Part shown: piece after piece, positions 20,939-32,344 of the stretch
Numbering within the stretch: position 1 is the stretch's first letter
How the letters are laid out: every line of letters begins with the position of its first letter
Origin: Chryseobacterium sp. 18061
Lineage (GTDB): Bacteria > Pseudomonadota > Gammaproteobacteria > Enterobacterales > Enterobacteriaceae
Assembly: GCA_902706205.1 (NCBI GenBank)
Contig: CACSKA010000005.1
Coordinates: forward strand, 248,001-312,000
Reading direction: 5' to 3'
Length of the DNA stretch: 64,000 nt
Translations under genes and position numbers: made by a program
Notes under the pieces: generated by a model
The model's database searches: none
Seen by the model: the letters and a program-made list of their open reading frames with translations, nothing else
Told to the model about the DNA's origin: nothing

Positions 20939-22192
20939 TTACCCACGTCGCGCGAGCGTCGCCCCATCAGCAAAGTATGCTTTGATCCCAGCCAGAATCG
21001 ACTCCGCCACTTCCTGCTGGAAGGTTGCAGTTTTAAGCTTACGCTCTTCTTCGACATTACTGATAAACGCGGTCTCAACCAGAATCGATGGGATATCCGG
21101 TGCTTTCAGTACGGCAAACCCGGCCTGCTCAACCCCATTTTTATGCAAGTTGTTCACTTTGCCGAGTTTACCCAGTACCGCTTTACCAAATTTCAGGCTG
21201 TCGTTAATGGTCAGAGACTGCACCATGTCGAACATGGTGTGATCGACGTAGCGATCGCCGCTTTTACTGACACCCCCGATGAGATCCGAGGCGTTCTGAG
21301 TTTTTGCCAGATATTTTGCCGCAGTACTGGTGGCCCCTTTGGTCGAGAGTGCAAACACCGATGAACCGCTCGGCTGGCGGCTGGTAAACGCATCTGCATG
21401 AATCGAGACAAACAGGTCGGCGCGTTGTTTCTGTGCCTTGGCCACGCGCACTTTCAGTGGAATGAACACGTCTTCATTACGCGTCATGTACGCTTTCATG
21501 TTGCCTTCTTTCTCGATAAGCGCCTTCAGCCGACGAGCGATTTGCAGCACCACGTCTTTCTCGCGGGTGTGATATTTCCCCACTGCGCCGGAGTCTTCAC
21601 CGCCATGACCTGGATCGAGCATAATAACAATCGGCCTGTCGCGCCCTGCTTTACCCGGCTGTGGGCCACTCTGGGCTGGCGGAACCTGTTTATCCAAGTC
21701 GCCTTTGTTGTAATCTTCCAGCAGCGCCAACAGAGGATCCTGCACTTCCGTCGCCGTGGACGGGTAAAGATCCATCACCAGACGTTCTTTAAAGCCCGCG
21801 ACCGCAGCCAGGCCAAACAGTTGAGGTTTGACGTTTTGCTTAAGCTCAAACACCATGCGCACGGTTTGCGGATCGAACTGCCCGACGCGCGCAGATTTGA
21901 TATACGGATCGTCATCGCGGATCTGCGCACTCATGCCTTTGAGCACCGAGTTGAGATTCACGCCTTCGAGATCGACTACCACCCGCTCAGGGTTGCTAAG
22001 CGCAAACTGCTTATATTTCAGCTCATGGCTGGATTCTATCGTCACGCGGGTATAGGTGGACGAAGGCCAGACGCGCACCGCCACCACTCGACTTTCAGCG
22101 GCCAGACCCACCTGGCTCACGCTGAGCAACCACATTGCCCCTGCCCCTTTTAATAAGCGACGACGTGTTAATCCTGACTCACTTCCAGACAT
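20939..22192 (-). CDS. amiC: N-acetylmuramoyl-L-alanine amidase AmiC
   Basis: Periplasmic Zn amidase that splits septal peptidoglycan during division, activated by NlpD in E. coli. 417 aa. A Tat signal peptide with twin Arg ([17 protein letters not shown]) is at the N-terminus. An AMIN domain (about 35-150) targets the septum. The amidase_3 domain has [22 protein letters not shown] and [11 protein letters not shown] as zinc and catalytic segments. The start at 22192 (MSGSESG) has GGAGAGG upstream; an ATG 15 bp earlier is less likely. Confidence 0.95.
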   Translation of the reverse strand: MSGSESGLTRRRLLKGAGAMWLLSVSQVGLAAESRVVAVRVWPSSTYTRVTIESSHELKYKQFALSNPERVVVDLEGVNLNSVLKGMSAQIRDDDPYIKSARVGQFDPQTVRMVFELKQNVKPQLFGLAAVAGFKERLVMDLYPSTATEVQDPLLALLEDYNKGDLDKQVPPAQSGPQPGKAGRDRPIVIMLDPGHGGEDSGAVGKYHTREKDVVLQIARRLKALIEKEGNMKAYMTRNEDVFIPLKVRVAKAQKQRADLFVSIHADAFTSRQPSGSSVFALSTKGATSTAAKYLAKTQNASDLIGGVSKSGDRYVDHTMFDMVQSLTINDSLKFGKAVLGKLGKVNNLHKNGVEQAGFAVLKAPDIPSILVETAFISNVEEERKLKTATFQQEVAESILAGIKAYFADGATLARRG

Positions 22193-22367
22193 GCCTCTCC
22201 CAAGCAAAAAATCAATTTAGCAATTTATACGGCTGGTTTGACCGAAAACTTTAACTAAACCCGCATAAACTGTCATCTATAAAAGGGTAAACAATCCTGA
22301 TTCGTTCTAATTTCTAACGGACTTATTGAGGACATTCTTTGAAATTGATACTTGCACTGAGATGCAA

Positions 22368-22406
22368 AACAGAATAAAAATACAATAATTACGAATAATC
22401 ATGCAT
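22368..22406 (+). promoter_or_regulatory. Two ARG boxes (ArgR operator) of argA
   Basis: Box 1 AACAGAATAAAAATACAA (22368-22385) and box 2 TTACGAATAATCATGCAT (22389-22406) are separated by 3 bp. This is the standard ArgR hexamer arrangement and both boxes match the E. coli argA operator closely. Box 2 ends 2 bp before the argA ribosome site. TTGCAC with a 17-bp spacer before TAAAAA may be the promoter, overlapped by box 1. Confidence 0.85.
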
Positions 22407-22418
22407 CGAGGTTGTACT

Positions 22419-23750
22419 GTGGTGAAGGAACGTAGAACCGAACTGGTTGAGGGATTTCGTCATTCTGTTCCCTACATTAACGCCCATCGCGGCAAAACGT
22501 TTGTCATTATGCTCGGTGGAGAAGCCATTGAACATGAGAATTTCTCAAGTATCGTCAATGACATAGGCCTTCTTCACAGTCTGGGCATTCGCCTGGTACT
22601 GGTGTATGGCGCGCGTCCGCAAATTGACGCCAACCTGGCGGACCATCATCACGAGCCGATATATCACAAAAAGACTCGTGTGACTGACGCCAAAACACTA
22701 GACATGGTGAAACAGGCTGCCGGAATGTTACAACTCGATATAACTGCCCGGCTGTCGATGAGCCTCAATAACACGCCTTTACAGGGCGCGCACATCAATG
22801 TGGTAAGCGGAAACTTCATTATCGCGCAGCCGCTGGGCGTCGATGACGGCATTGATTATTGCCACAGCGGTCGCATTCGCCGCATAGACGAAGAAGCGAT
22901 TCACCGTCAGCTCGACAGCGGAGCCATCGTGCTGATGGGGCCAGTGGCCGTCTCCGTGACAGGGGAAAGCTTCAACCTGACATCAGAAGAGATTGCCACC
23001 CAACTCGCCATTAAGCTCAAAGCGGAAAAGATGATTGGCTTCTGCTCTTCACAGGGTGTGCTGAATTCCCAGGGTGAAATCATTTCCGAGCTGTTCCCGA
23101 ATGAGGCACAGGCGCGTGTTGAAACGCTGGAAAACGACGGCGAGTATTACTCTGGCACGGTGCGTTTCCTGCGTGGCGCAGTGAAAGCCTGCCGCAGCGG
23201 CGTGCGCCGTTGCCATCTTCTCAGCTACCAGGAAAACGGCGCGCTGTTACAAGAGCTGTTCTCCCGCGACGGTATCGGCACCCAAATCGTGATGGAAAGC
23301 GCCGAACAAATTCGCCGCGCCACCATCAATGACATCGGTGGGATCCTCGAACTTATCGAGCCGCTGGAACAACAGGGGATTCTGGTGCGCCGCTCTCGCG
23401 AGCAGCTGGAAATGGAAATCGACAAGTTCACCGTGATTCAGCGCGATAACACCACCATCGCCTGCGCTGCGCTGTATCCGTTCCCGGAAGAACGCATTGG
23501 CGAAATGGCCTGCGTGGCGGTACATCCGGATTACCGCAGCTCATCGCGCGGAGAAGTGCTGCTGGAGCGCATTGCTGCGCAGGCCAGACAGATGGGCCTC
23601 AGCAAACTGTTTGTGCTGACGACCCGCAGCATTCACTGGTTCCAGGAACGCGGGTTTATGCCTGTGGAAGTGGATTTGCTGCCGGAAAGTAAAAAAGAAA
23701 TGTACAACTATCAGCGCAAATCGAAAGTGTTAATGGCCGATCTGACCTGA
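22419..23750 (+). CDS. argA: N-acetylglutamate synthase ArgA
   Basis: First enzyme of arginine biosynthesis, acetylating glutamate; feedback-inhibited by arginine. 443 aa, as in E. coli. The N-terminal amino-acid-kinase-like domain (about 1-290) starts [15 protein letters not shown]. The C-terminal GNAT domain has [23 protein letters not shown]. The start is GTG at 22419 with GAGG 7 nt upstream; an in-frame ATG at 22401 lies inside the operator and gives no family match. Confidence 0.96.
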   Translation: MVKERRTELVEGFRHSVPYINAHRGKTFVIMLGGEAIEHENFSSIVNDIGLLHSLGIRLVLVYGARPQIDANLADHHHEPIYHKKTRVTDAKTLDMVKQAAGMLQLDITARLSMSLNNTPLQGAHINVVSGNFIIAQPLGVDDGIDYCHSGRIRRIDEEAIHRQLDSGAIVLMGPVAVSVTGESFNLTSEEIATQLAIKLKAEKMIGFCSSQGVLNSQGEIISELFPNEAQARVETLENDGEYYSGTVRFLRGAVKACRSGVRRCHLLSYQENGALLQELFSRDGIGTQIVMESAEQIRRATINDIGGILELIEPLEQQGILVRRSREQLEMEIDKFTVIQRDNTTIACAALYPFPEERIGEMACVAVHPDYRSSSRGEVLLERIAAQARQMGLSKLFVLTTRSIHWFQERGFMPVEVDLLPESKKEMYNYQRKSKVLMADLT

Positions 23751-23818
23751 TATCCCTTCATACGTCGAGCTGCATCTTTGTTGACCGCGTTGATGTAACT
23801 CGACGTATTTTGGGTAAT
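23751..23818. repeat. ERIC element with central deletion
   Basis: A 68-bp remnant between the convergent argA and recD. Its left part, GAGCTGCATCTTTGTTG, equals the inverse of the right end of the ERIC at 44851. Its right part, AACTCGACGTATTTTGGGTA, matches the inverse of that ERIC's left end. The conserved middle third of about 60 bp is absent. The two ends can pair (TACGTCGAG with CTCGACGTA). Confidence 0.8.
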
Positions 23819-23830
23819 AGATAAAAAAGC

Positions 23831-25669
23831 TTATCCCAACTGCGCGAATAGCGCCGCCAGCCCGCTGCGTCGTTCGATTCTGACGGTGATTGCCTGTGCC
23901 AGCAGTGCCGGGTCGGCGTACAGTGAAAGCTGCTGTTTGGCACGTGTGATCGCCGTATATACCAGCTCTCGCGTCACCAACGGCACGCTTTGAGACGGTA
24001 AAATCAGCGCTGCATGATTGAATTCCGAGCCTTGCGATTTATGTACCGTCATGGCCCACGCGGTATCATGCTCCGGCAAACGGCTCGGCTGCACGGATTT
24101 AATGCTGCCATCCGGCATCGGGAACCACACGCGCAACCCGGTTCCCCGGTCGAGCGCAATCCCTAAATCACCATTGAAAAGCCCCAGCGCACTGTCGTTG
24201 CGGGCAATCATCACCGGGCGCCCTTCATACCAACGCGAGTGTCGCGACAGATGGATGCGCCGTTTACGGGCCAACATTTGTTCAAGCTGTTCATTCACCC
24301 CGCTCACGCCGTACGGCCCTTCACGGAGCGCACAGAGAACCTGATACTGCGAAAAGGCAGCCAGGATATCAGCAGGCTCCGCGCGCGCTTTTAGCAGCGA
24401 CAGATAATCTGCATAACCCGCGCCAGCCTCATCCAGCATGGATTCGTACTCCTCCGTGGTGCGCAGCGGTTTTAAGGCGATATCAGAAAAGTCTTGCGCG
24501 AAGACCTGCTTCATCGCTTTCGCGTCGCCGTTATTCACCGCGCGCGCCAGCTGGCCAATGCCGGAATCACTACCAAAACGGTAACTTTTTTGCAGTAGGC
24601 ACAGGCTGTCACGCAACGCACCCGCCTCAGTGCCTTCGCCTGCAGGTACAGGGGTACCGGTCAGTCGACTCAGCTCTTGCGCGCGCATCGGCGTGTACCC
24701 GACGTTCACCCAGGCACAGATATCACCCAGCACGGCGCCGGCTTCCACCGACGCCAGCTGGTCACGGTCGCCAAGAAAAATCACCCGGGCGTGTACCGGG
24801 AGGGCCGCAATCAACCGCGCCATCATTGGCAGGTCAATCATCGACGCTTCATCCACCACCAGCACGTCCAAATGCAGCGGATTTCCCGCGTGATAACGCA
24901 GGCGCTGGCTGCCCGGCTGCGCGCCTAACAGGCGATGCAGCGTGCCCGCTTCCGCAGGTAGCAGTTTTTTCTGTTCATCGGTTAACGACAGCTGCCGCAG
25001 GGCAGAGCCCAGCGACTCCGTCAGACGCGCAGCGGCTTTACCGGTTGGGGCGGCCAGGCAGATACGGCATTTCGGTTGGGTATTAGTCTGGATCAAAGCC
25101 GCCAGCAGTTTCGCCACGGTGGTGGTTTTCCCGGTGCCGGGGCCGCCAGAGATCACCGAGATCCGGCGAGTCAGCGCCACAGCCGCGGCGACTTTCTGCC
25201 AGTCGACCTCATCCGTTGGGGGAAATAATGCCGCGAGCGTGGTACCCAGCAGCGCATCATCTCCGGACGCTTGCGGTTCGGTCTGACTGAAAAAGCGGGC
25301 AATCGTGAGTTCATTGCGCCACAGGCGATTGAGATACAGGCGGCCGCCGCACAGCACTAACGGCGTCGCTTGCGCGCCATCACTGACAGCCGGAGAGGCC
25401 AGCAGCTGTGTTTCAATGTCATTCACGGGACCAGCCAGAGCAAACAGCTGCTGCCAGAGTGCCTGTGCTCGCCCGGTGGCCTGTTCATCAGCATGGAAAC
25501 GCGAAAGCGGCAGGCATACGTGACCGTCTCCGGCATCACGACTGAGCAACGCCGCAGCCAGTATCACGCCCGGCGTGTCGTGCTCAGCGACCATCAACGC
25601 AAACTGTACGTCCAAATGGCGCAGTAGTTTTTGCTGTGCCGCTTCCATCAACAGAGCTTCCATGGTCAT
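23831..25669 (-). CDS. recD: Exodeoxyribonuclease V alpha subunit RecD
   Basis: 5'-3' helicase motor of RecBCD, 612 aa (E. coli 608). Walker A is [21 protein letters not shown], Walker [13 protein letters not shown], and the last helicase motif is [17 protein letters not shown]. The start ATG at 25669 overlaps the recB stop by one base (TGATG), and AGGAGG lies 7 nt upstream inside recB. A GTG three bases earlier is the alternative. Confidence 0.96.
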   Translation of the reverse strand: MTMEALLMEAAQQKLLRHLDVQFALMVAEHDTPGVILAAALLSRDAGDGHVCLPLSRFHADEQATGRAQALWQQLFALAGPVNDIETQLLASPAVSDGAQATPLVLCGGRLYLNRLWRNELTIARFFSQTEPQASGDDALLGTTLAALFPPTDEVDWQKVAAAVALTRRISVISGGPGTGKTTTVAKLLAALIQTNTQPKCRICLAAPTGKAAARLTESLGSALRQLSLTDEQKKLLPAEAGTLHRLLGAQPGSQRLRYHAGNPLHLDVLVVDEASMIDLPMMARLIAALPVHARVIFLGDRDQLASVEAGAVLGDICAWVNVGYTPMRAQELSRLTGTPVPAGEGTEAGALRDSLCLLQKSYRFGSDSGIGQLARAVNNGDAKAMKQVFAQDFSDIALKPLRTTEEYESMLDEAGAGYADYLSLLKARAEPADILAAFSQYQVLCALREGPYGVSGVNEQLEQMLARKRRIHLSRHSRWYEGRPVMIARNDSALGLFNGDLGIALDRGTGLRVWFPMPDGSIKSVQPSRLPEHDTAWAMTVHKSQGSEFNHAALILPSQSVPLVTRELVYTAITRAKQQLSLYADPALLAQAITVRIERRSGLAALFAQLG

Positions 25670-28600
25670 CACATCACCTCCTGTGCATCGCCCGCAAACA
25701 GCGCATCCAGTCCATCGATCAGGGCGCGATCGGGCCGGGTAGTAAAGATCCCCTGACCGCCTTCGCCGCCGTCCACGCCGCGCAGTAACAGATAAATCAC
25801 GCCGCCGAAGTGAGAGTCAAAATCATAATCCGACAGCCGATGGCGCAGATAACGGTGCAGCGCGAGGCTATAAAGTTGATATTGCAGGTCGTAGCGGTGC
25901 GACTGCATCGCCTGCGCCATCGCGGCTTGGGTGTAAGCCTCGCTGTTTTCGCCGAGCCAGTTGGATTTGTAGTCGAGTAGGTAATAACGTCCATCATGAC
26001 GGAACACCAGGTCGATAAAGCCTTTCAGCATGCCGTTCACCTGTCGAAAGTCGAGCGGCGGGCAGCCCACTGAAAGCGGGTCATGCTGACGGATTAACGC
26101 ATCCAGTTCCTGCGGCATCAGCAGTTGTTCAATCGGCAGATAGAACTCCATCTCGACCTGCTTATTTTTGGCCGTGAGCTGGTTCAGGGAAATGTCTGCG
26201 CCGGAGAGCGGCGTTTGCAGCACAGTGGTCAGCCAATGCGTTAATATCGGCGCCCATTTGGCCTCAAAGCCGTTGCGCTCAAGCTGTTCCTGCATCCACA
26301 GTTCATCGACCGGCTGCGTAAAATCGATTTCTTCAAACAGGCTATGCAGGAAGGTGCCCGGCGATGCCCCGCGCGGGAAGTGATGGGGCGTCAGCTCCGG
26401 TTCGTCAGAAACGTCAGCCACGCCCGCGGCGTCGATATCCAGACGCGGCAGCAGATCCTGCGCCACGCTGTGCCCTCTCTGTTGAAGGCCGGAATAGCTG
26501 GTGACTCGCCAGTCGTCGACGATGCGCCGCTGCATCTCTCTGGCACGCAGCTCCGGCATTTCAGGCGTAATCGCCTGCCAGCGTCCCCCTTCCGGGAGCG
26601 TCGGGGTATGCAGGGCAATGTGTTCGTTACAGAGTTCACGCAGACAGGCTTCAAGGCCCGCGGCGTCTTTGGCTTCACCTTTTTGAACCAGGCGGCCCAG
26701 CGCACTTTGGTGCAATTCAGTGTCGGTGGCTTTATCGCTGCGACGCGGGCTGAGCGGTGCAATGCCTAAACTGCAGTGCCAAATCGCACGCGTCAGCGCC
26801 ACGTACAGCAGGCGTAAATCCTCCGCCAGACGCTCAGCTTCGGCGAGTTCCAGGCTCTCCTCACCATTGTGCAAATCGAGCACCGCCGCAAAGGAAGTCC
26901 GGTCGTGGTAGAACGCCTGATCCTGTTTGCGATAGCGGGCGATAAACGGCAACCAGACCAGCGAATACTCCAGCCCTTTCGATTTATGCACCGTGACGAT
27001 TTGCACCAGGTGTTTGTCGCTTTCAAGACGCATTTGCTGGCTCGAAGATCCGCTGTCCGGGCCGCCAATCTGCTGCCCCAGCCAGCGCATCAGCGCATGT
27101 TCACTTTCGAGTTGCCCGGCGGCTTCCTGCAACAGTTCACTGAGGTGCAGAATATCGGTCAGACGGCGTTCACCGCCATGAGTAACCAGTAAATTTTCCG
27201 CGATATTACGCGCCGCCATCAGCGCACGCAGCATCGCCATCACGCCCCGCTTTTGCCAGAGCTGGCGATACTCACTGAACTCTTCCACCAGCGCATCCCA
27301 GGCAAGCTCATCTAGATTCAGGCGCTCAATGTCCTGCGCATTCAGACCAAATAGTGCGCTGGCGAGCGCGGTGCGCAGGCTACTTTCCCTTTCAGGGGCC
27401 AGCACGGCCTGCAATAGCCACAACAGCTCCTGTGCTTCCGGTGTTTCAAATACGCTGTCGCGGTTGGATAAATACACCGATGGAATGCCCAGCGCATTCA
27501 ACGCATCACGCACCAGCGCCGCTTCCTGTCGATTACGCACCAGGACGGTAATGTCTGAGGCCTGAACCGGACGCGATGTTTCGCCGCGCCACAGCAGCGC
27601 ATCACCACGCTGACCGGCACTCAGCCAGTCGCGTATTTGCCCGGCGCACATCTGCGCCATAAACGCCTGATAATCCCCGGCGCTGACGTTGTTGCCGGGC
27701 ATCAGCCAGAAGCTCATTGATGGCTGGTCTTCCCCGTTCATCTCAAAGCGCAGCCCCTGATTTTTGGGCGCTGGCTTCACCGGTAAAAAGGGAATATCTC
27801 GGAACATGAAGGGGTTATCGGTCAGGCCAAAAAGACGATTGACGCTTTCTACCACACCCGGAGCCGAACGCCAGTTGGTGTCGAGGGTGTAATGGGCGGC
27901 CACATCGCCTCGCGCGCGCATGTAGGTAAAAATATCCGCGCCGCGAAACGCGTAAATTGCCTGTTTAGGGTCACCAATCAGCAGTAGCGCAGTATCAGGT
28001 TGCTGCCGCCAGATTCGACGAAAAATGCGGTACTGCTGCGGATCGGTATCCTGGAATTCGTCGATCATCGCCACCGGGAAACGCTGACGAATAGCGGCCG
28101 CCAGCGCGTCGCCGCTTTCGCCTTGCAACGCATCGTCCAGCCGGCTCAGCATGTCGTCAAAGCCCAGCTCGCCGCGACGCTGTTTCTCCCGCGCCACGGC
28201 TTCACGTATTTCAACCATCGCCCGTGAGATGACCAAATCATTGAGCGACGGCGGTGCCGCCAACAGCGCTTCAATGGTGTCGAACAGCGGATGCAGCGGC
28301 GGATTCCCGCCCGGTTTGGTGCGTGAAATCAGGAACGATTGGGCAAATTTTTCCAGCGAGTCGGGTAGCTGATAGCCGGTATTTTCCGCCTCGGACCACT
28401 CGCTAATCTTCTCTATCCATTTACCCTGATTACCGCGGTTGAACTTGCTTCTGTTGATATCGGAATTTTCGATAATATCGACGATTTCCCCGACCGCCGT
28501 CTGCCATTGCGCTTTCAGTGCACTCAGCTGCGCCACAATCTGCTGATGGCGAGCAATCAGTGTTTCATCCGATGGCGTTTTTTTGAGCTGCGGGGCCTCG

Positions 28601-29208
28601 CCCTGAAGATAGCGATCGATCGATTTCAGCAGATCCTGCGGCCCTTTCCAGCTGGCATGAATGGCCTCGGCCACCTCACGAGGAAGCGGGTAACAGTGGC
28701 GCCGCCAGAAGTCGGCACAAGCCTGGAAGCGCAAACGGGATTCATCTTCAATCAGCTGCTGTTCGAACAACATGCCCGACTCAAACGCGTTGAGGCTCAA
28801 CATGCGCTGACAGAAACCGTGAATGGTAAACACCGCAGCTTCATCCATCTGTCGTTCAGCCAGCAACAGCACATCCGCCGCCTGTTGAGTGTCAGGAATT
28901 TCGGCAAGCAGGCTGGCATAAAGCGGGTTATCGGTGCGGTTACGCAGGCAGGCAATGCGCAGTTCGTGGATGTTGCTGCGAATGCGGCCACGCAATTCTT
29001 CAGTGGCGGCTTCGGTGAAGGTCACCACCAGCAGCTCTTCGACATCGACAGCACGAACGAAGGCGGCTTCACCGCCCAGTCCAAGCAACAGCCGCAGATA
29101 GAGTGCGGCGATGGTATACGTTTTTCCGGTGCCCGCTGAGGCTTCAATCAGGCGCTCACCGGTTAACGGCAAGCGCAGGGGATTTAGGGACTCGGCGGTC
29201 TCGGTCAT
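25669..29208 (-). CDS. recB: Exodeoxyribonuclease V beta subunit RecB
   Basis: 3'-5' helicase and the only nuclease of RecBCD, 1179 aa (E. coli 1180). Walker A is [20 protein letters not shown] at about residue 20. UvrD-like motifs include [17 protein letters not shown] and [15 protein letters not shown]. The C-terminal nuclease domain carries GFIDLVF and [10 protein letters not shown], with the Mg-binding Asp and Lys residues. Its ATG overlaps the ptrA stop as ATGA. Co-transcribed with ptrA and recD. Confidence 0.97.
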   Translation of the reverse strand: MTETAESLNPLRLPLTGERLIEASAGTGKTYTIAALYLRLLLGLGGEAAFVRAVDVEELLVVTFTEAATEELRGRIRSNIHELRIACLRNRTDNPLYASLLAEIPDTQQAADVLLLAERQMDEAAVFTIHGFCQRMLSLNAFESGMLFEQQLIEDESRLRFQACADFWRRHCYPLPREVAEAIHASWKGPQDLLKSIDRYLQGEAPQLKKTPSDETLIARHQQIVAQLSALKAQWQTAVGEIVDIIENSDINRSKFNRGNQGKWIEKISEWSEAENTGYQLPDSLEKFAQSFLISRTKPGGNPPLHPLFDTIEALLAAPPSLNDLVISRAMVEIREAVAREKQRRGELGFDDMLSRLDDALQGESGDALAAAIRQRFPVAMIDEFQDTDPQQYRIFRRIWRQQPDTALLLIGDPKQAIYAFRGADIFTYMRARGDVAAHYTLDTNWRSAPGVVESVNRLFGLTDNPFMFRDIPFLPVKPAPKNQGLRFEMNGEDQPSMSFWLMPGNNVSAGDYQAFMAQMCAGQIRDWLSAGQRGDALLWRGETSRPVQASDITVLVRNRQEAALVRDALNALGIPSVYLSNRDSVFETPEAQELLWLLQAVLAPERESSLRTALASALFGLNAQDIERLNLDELAWDALVEEFSEYRQLWQKRGVMAMLRALMAARNIAENLLVTHGGERRLTDILHLSELLQEAAGQLESEHALMRWLGQQIGGPDSGSSSQQMRLESDKHLVQIVTVHKSKGLEYSLVWLPFIARYRKQDQAFYHDRTSFAAVLDLHNGEESLELAEAERLAEDLRLLYVALTRAIWHCSLGIAPLSPRRSDKATDTELHQSALGRLVQKGEAKDAAGLEACLRELCNEHIALHTPTLPEGGRWQAITPEMPELRAREMQRRIVDDWRVTSYSGLQQRGHSVAQDLLPRLDIDAAGVADVSDEPELTPHHFPRGASPGTFLHSLFEEIDFTQPVDELWMQEQLERNGFEAKWAPILTHWLTTVLQTPLSGADISLNQLTAKNKQVEMEFYLPIEQLLMPQELDALIRQHDPLSVGCPPLDFRQVNGMLKGFIDLVFRHDGRYYLLDYKSNWLGENSEAYTQAAMAQAMQSHRYDLQYQLYSLALHRYLRHRLSDYDFDSHFGGVIYLLLRGVDGGEGGQGIFTTRPDRALIDGLDALFAGDAQEVM

Positions 29209-32093
29209 TCGTTCTCTCTCATCAGCGGCATGGATTGCTGCAACGCGCTAACGCTCTTCCAGACCTTCCAGCCTTTCGGGTGAACAAATTCTGTTTTCCC
29301 GTTCTGGCTACCGGAGACCTGAGAAAGAAGCGCCATGCCCTGCGGCTCCACCACCGTCTGATGGAAGAAGTCAGCAAGTTTTTGCGGCGTCAGCAGTTTT
29401 ATCTGAGCCACTACTTTATCACGTGAATCAAAACTCATATTACCGCGATCGAAATCTTTGCTGAGCTTTGAAGCCTCTTCACCCAGCGTTTGCGGCGGCT
29501 GCTGCATTTGGGCAATCACCGACTGCTGGATTTGCGCAAACTCTTCTGGCTTCATGGCTCGCAGCTTCGCTTCGGCAGTCAGGAAGAAGGCTTTGAAACG
29601 CTCCCACAGGAAGCCGGGCTGTTTGTCGCTGCTCTGCAACAGGAAACCGACGCCCCATTGACGGCCGATGTTCATCGGGAAAGCAAACACCGCGTAGCCT
29701 AACTGCTCTTCCGTACGCAGTTGGTTGTAGAACCACGGCTGAATAATTTGCCCCAGCATAGCGCTGGCGGCAGAGCTGCTGAACTCATCCGCTTTTGGTG
29801 GCGTGAACACCGCAGCAAGCGCGGAATCACTGGTGCTACCCGGTTTTTCAAAGATGGCGTTCTGCTTTTTCTCTACCACGATGTCTTTGTTACGACACCA
29901 CTCAGCACCGTGTGCGTTGAGCTGCTTATGCACCTCGCGGGCAAGCGAAACAGAGTTATCGGCCGTCATGTTACCAACGATAAGAAACTCTGGCCGCGCA
30001 CCTGCTTTCAGCGCATCACGCCAGCTCAGCACGTCCTTCAGCGTGATGGACGGCAGCAAACTACGGCGCTCTTCGCGTTGGAAGTAAGGCACCTGAGACA
30101 GCATCTGCACCGGCATAATCGCCTGATCGAAGGCTTTACCTTTCTCGGCGGAATCCAGCATCTGCGCATACCAGGACTTGGCCTGTTCCAGCTGTTCTTC
30201 GGTTGGCTGATAGCTGAAATAGCCCTGCAACAGGGCATCAAACAGCTGCGGCAAACGCTGGGTATAACCATTGGCGTTAACCATCAGGCCATTATTGGCG
30301 CCGGTTGAGAAGCTTATGCCACCCACTGCGGCCTGGTTGCTGAGCTGGTCAAGCGCGATACCCGCCAGATAATCATTCAGAGCGAAAATCACCTGATTAC
30401 GGGCAGTTTGCATGGCATTCGGGTTGCGCAGCACCAGGGTGACATCGGCTTTCGGCTCGCTGGCAAAATAGCGGCTCGGGGTGTATACCACCCGCAGCTG
30501 CGGCTCATCGACAATCAGCTGTGGCTTGTCGGCGACCTTCTCAGACTTAATCAGCGTGAAGTCGTCCGGGATATACGGATTGAGCGTCGGTAACTGCAAC
30601 GCAATTTTGGCGGATTCCTGCTGCCATTCACTGAAGGTCTGCGCGCTAATTTTATCGACCTGATACGGCGCATCGACAAAGTAGGCGGTTTTATTGTGCG
30701 GCTCGTTCGGGCTGATATACCAGATGCGCGCGTTTTGCGGCGTCATCATCGCCAGACGATCCTCGATAGCTTTTGCGTCGTACTGGTCTGCAATATTGAC
30801 CGCATCAAGCGTGTGCTCGACCGGCACGCGGATCATGGTGTCCGCCAACCATTCGACATAATCCATATCACGGTTGATCGACGGATAGCGGAAATCGAGA
30901 TCCAGCACGTGAGCCAGTTCATCAAAGTAATGCTTATCCACGCCTTTCTCACGCAACAGATTGAGGTAGCTGAAAATGGCGGCGACAACCTGATCACGAT
31001 GCGCAAGGCCTTTATCCGTCAGGGTGGCGGAGATTGCCAGTACGCCACTGTTGCCGTTCACCACCGGGTCTGAATCGGCGCGAATGCCTTCGACCAGCCC
31101 CTGCTTTTGCAGCCAGTCGGACAGCGTTCCCGGGCTACGATTCCCCATCAGATAGGTAATGAGCTCATCGGTTTTACTGCGGAATTGCGCAGTATTGTTA
31201 TCAATACGAAATTCGACGCGCAGCACCTTGCGAGGCACCGCTGGTGTGTAGTGAATGATGATGCCTTTCTGCGCATCGGTCACCACCGGAACGGTAATCT
31301 CCGGACGGGTGATGTTTTTGTTCGGTACGCGGCCCCAGGTTTCTGCGGCCATTTTTTCCAGTTCTGGCAGCGGCTTATTGCTGTAGATAACCGCTTTCAT
31401 CAGATTGGCGGAGTAGTATTTATCGCGGAACGACAGCAGCGCATCGAGCACCGGGCTGCCAGGTTTGTCGCTCAGAGTTTCAAGGTTACCACCGGAGAAA
31501 CGGGCTCCTGGGTGCGCCGGGTTGATGGTTTCGGCGCTCACCTGTGCCATACGCATACCGTCACGGCTGCGGGCCATGGTCAGCTCAGAGTTAACGGCGT
31601 TTCGTTCTCTGTCGGCGTATTTCTTATCAAGAAGTGGTTCGGCAATGGCATCTGCCAGGCGATCGACCGCGCCTTCCAGCGCATCGTTTTCTACTTCGAG
31701 ATAAAACGCGGTGCGATAAGGTGCGGTGCTGGCATTGTGGCTGCCGCCGTGCATTTTGAGATATTCAGCGAGGCTATCCGGCTGCGGGTATTTTTCGGAC
31801 CCCATCAGCGTCATATGTTCGAGGAAATGAGCCAGCCCTGGATGGGAATCCGGATCTTCCAGCGAGCCAATTGGCACCACCAGCGCAGACAGCGACTTCA
31901 CCGCCTGTGGGTCGGAAACCAATAGCACAACCATCCCGTTATCAAGCTTAATCGCTTGATACTGACGGGGGTCTTTCTCGCTTTTGCGGATGGTTTCCTT
32001 TATCGGTTGCCATCCATTGTCGGCCTGACTCATAGGCGCCCAGAAGGCGAACAAAACGATAAATACGACATTCAACCAAGTGCTGCGGGGCAT
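29205..32093 (-). CDS. ptrA: Protease III (pitrilysin) PtrA
   Basis: Periplasmic zinc protease of the M16 family, 962 aa, same length as E. coli. The signal peptide is MPRSTWLNVVFIVLFAFW with cleavage near SQA-DN. The inverted zinc motif HFLEH (HxxEH) is at about residue 88, with the distal Glu in ERNAVNSELT. Lies between recC and recB, as in E. coli, without a known link to recombination. Confidence 0.97.
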   Translation of the reverse strand: MPRSTWLNVVFIVLFAFWAPMSQADNGWQPIKETIRKSEKDPRQYQAIKLDNGMVVLLVSDPQAVKSLSALVVPIGSLEDPDSHPGLAHFLEHMTLMGSEKYPQPDSLAEYLKMHGGSHNASTAPYRTAFYLEVENDALEGAVDRLADAIAEPLLDKKYADRERNAVNSELTMARSRDGMRMAQVSAETINPAHPGARFSGGNLETLSDKPGSPVLDALLSFRDKYYSANLMKAVIYSNKPLPELEKMAAETWGRVPNKNITRPEITVPVVTDAQKGIIIHYTPAVPRKVLRVEFRIDNNTAQFRSKTDELITYLMGNRSPGTLSDWLQKQGLVEGIRADSDPVVNGNSGVLAISATLTDKGLAHRDQVVAAIFSYLNLLREKGVDKHYFDELAHVLDLDFRYPSINRDMDYVEWLADTMIRVPVEHTLDAVNIADQYDAKAIEDRLAMMTPQNARIWYISPNEPHNKTAYFVDAPYQVDKISAQTFSEWQQESAKIALQLPTLNPYIPDDFTLIKSEKVADKPQLIVDEPQLRVVYTPSRYFASEPKADVTLVLRNPNAMQTARNQVIFALNDYLAGIALDQLSNQAAVGGISFSTGANNGLMVNANGYTQRLPQLFDALLQGYFSYQPTEEQLEQAKSWYAQMLDSAEKGKAFDQAIMPVQMLSQVPYFQREERRSLLPSITLKDVLSWRDALKAGARPEFLIVGNMTADNSVSLAREVHKQLNAHGAEWCRNKDIVVEKKQNAIFEKPGSTSDSALAAVFTPPKADEFSSSAASAMLGQIIQPWFYNQLRTEEQLGYAVFAFPMNIGRQWGVGFLLQSSDKQPGFLWERFKAFFLTAEAKLRAMKPEEFAQIQQSVIAQMQQPPQTLGEEASKLSKDFDRGNMSFDSRDKVVAQIKLLTPQKLADFFHQTVVEPQGMALLSQVSGSQNGKTEFVHPKGWKVWKSVSALQQSMPLMRENE

Positions 32094-32153
32094 TCACGGA
32101 CCTCATCATTAACAAACTTCTGTGCTGCTCTGAATGGCAGCCTCACTTGTAAA

Positions 32154-32275
32154 CTCTAAATAATTCAAGTTGCAGGAAGACGGCAAACCTGTGAGTCCCC
32201 GGGAGCTTACTCAGGTAAGTGACTGGGGTGAGCAGGTGTAGCCAACGCACATGCAGCTTGAAGTATGACGAGTAT
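32154..32275. repeat. ERIC element (ptrA-recC)
   Basis: About 122 bp. The central ERIC core is GGGAGCTTACTCAGGTAAGT (32200-32219) followed by GACTGGGGTGAGC. The ends are inverted (TTCAAGTTGCAG against CAGCTTGAAG). Inserted between recC and ptrA, so any ptrA promoter lies close to it. Confidence 0.92.
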
Positions 32276-32344
32276 AAACATCAGTCCGTGACACGTTGCG
32301 CATGATAATGGAATCCCGATATCTGCGCAATTTTTATACAGCAA

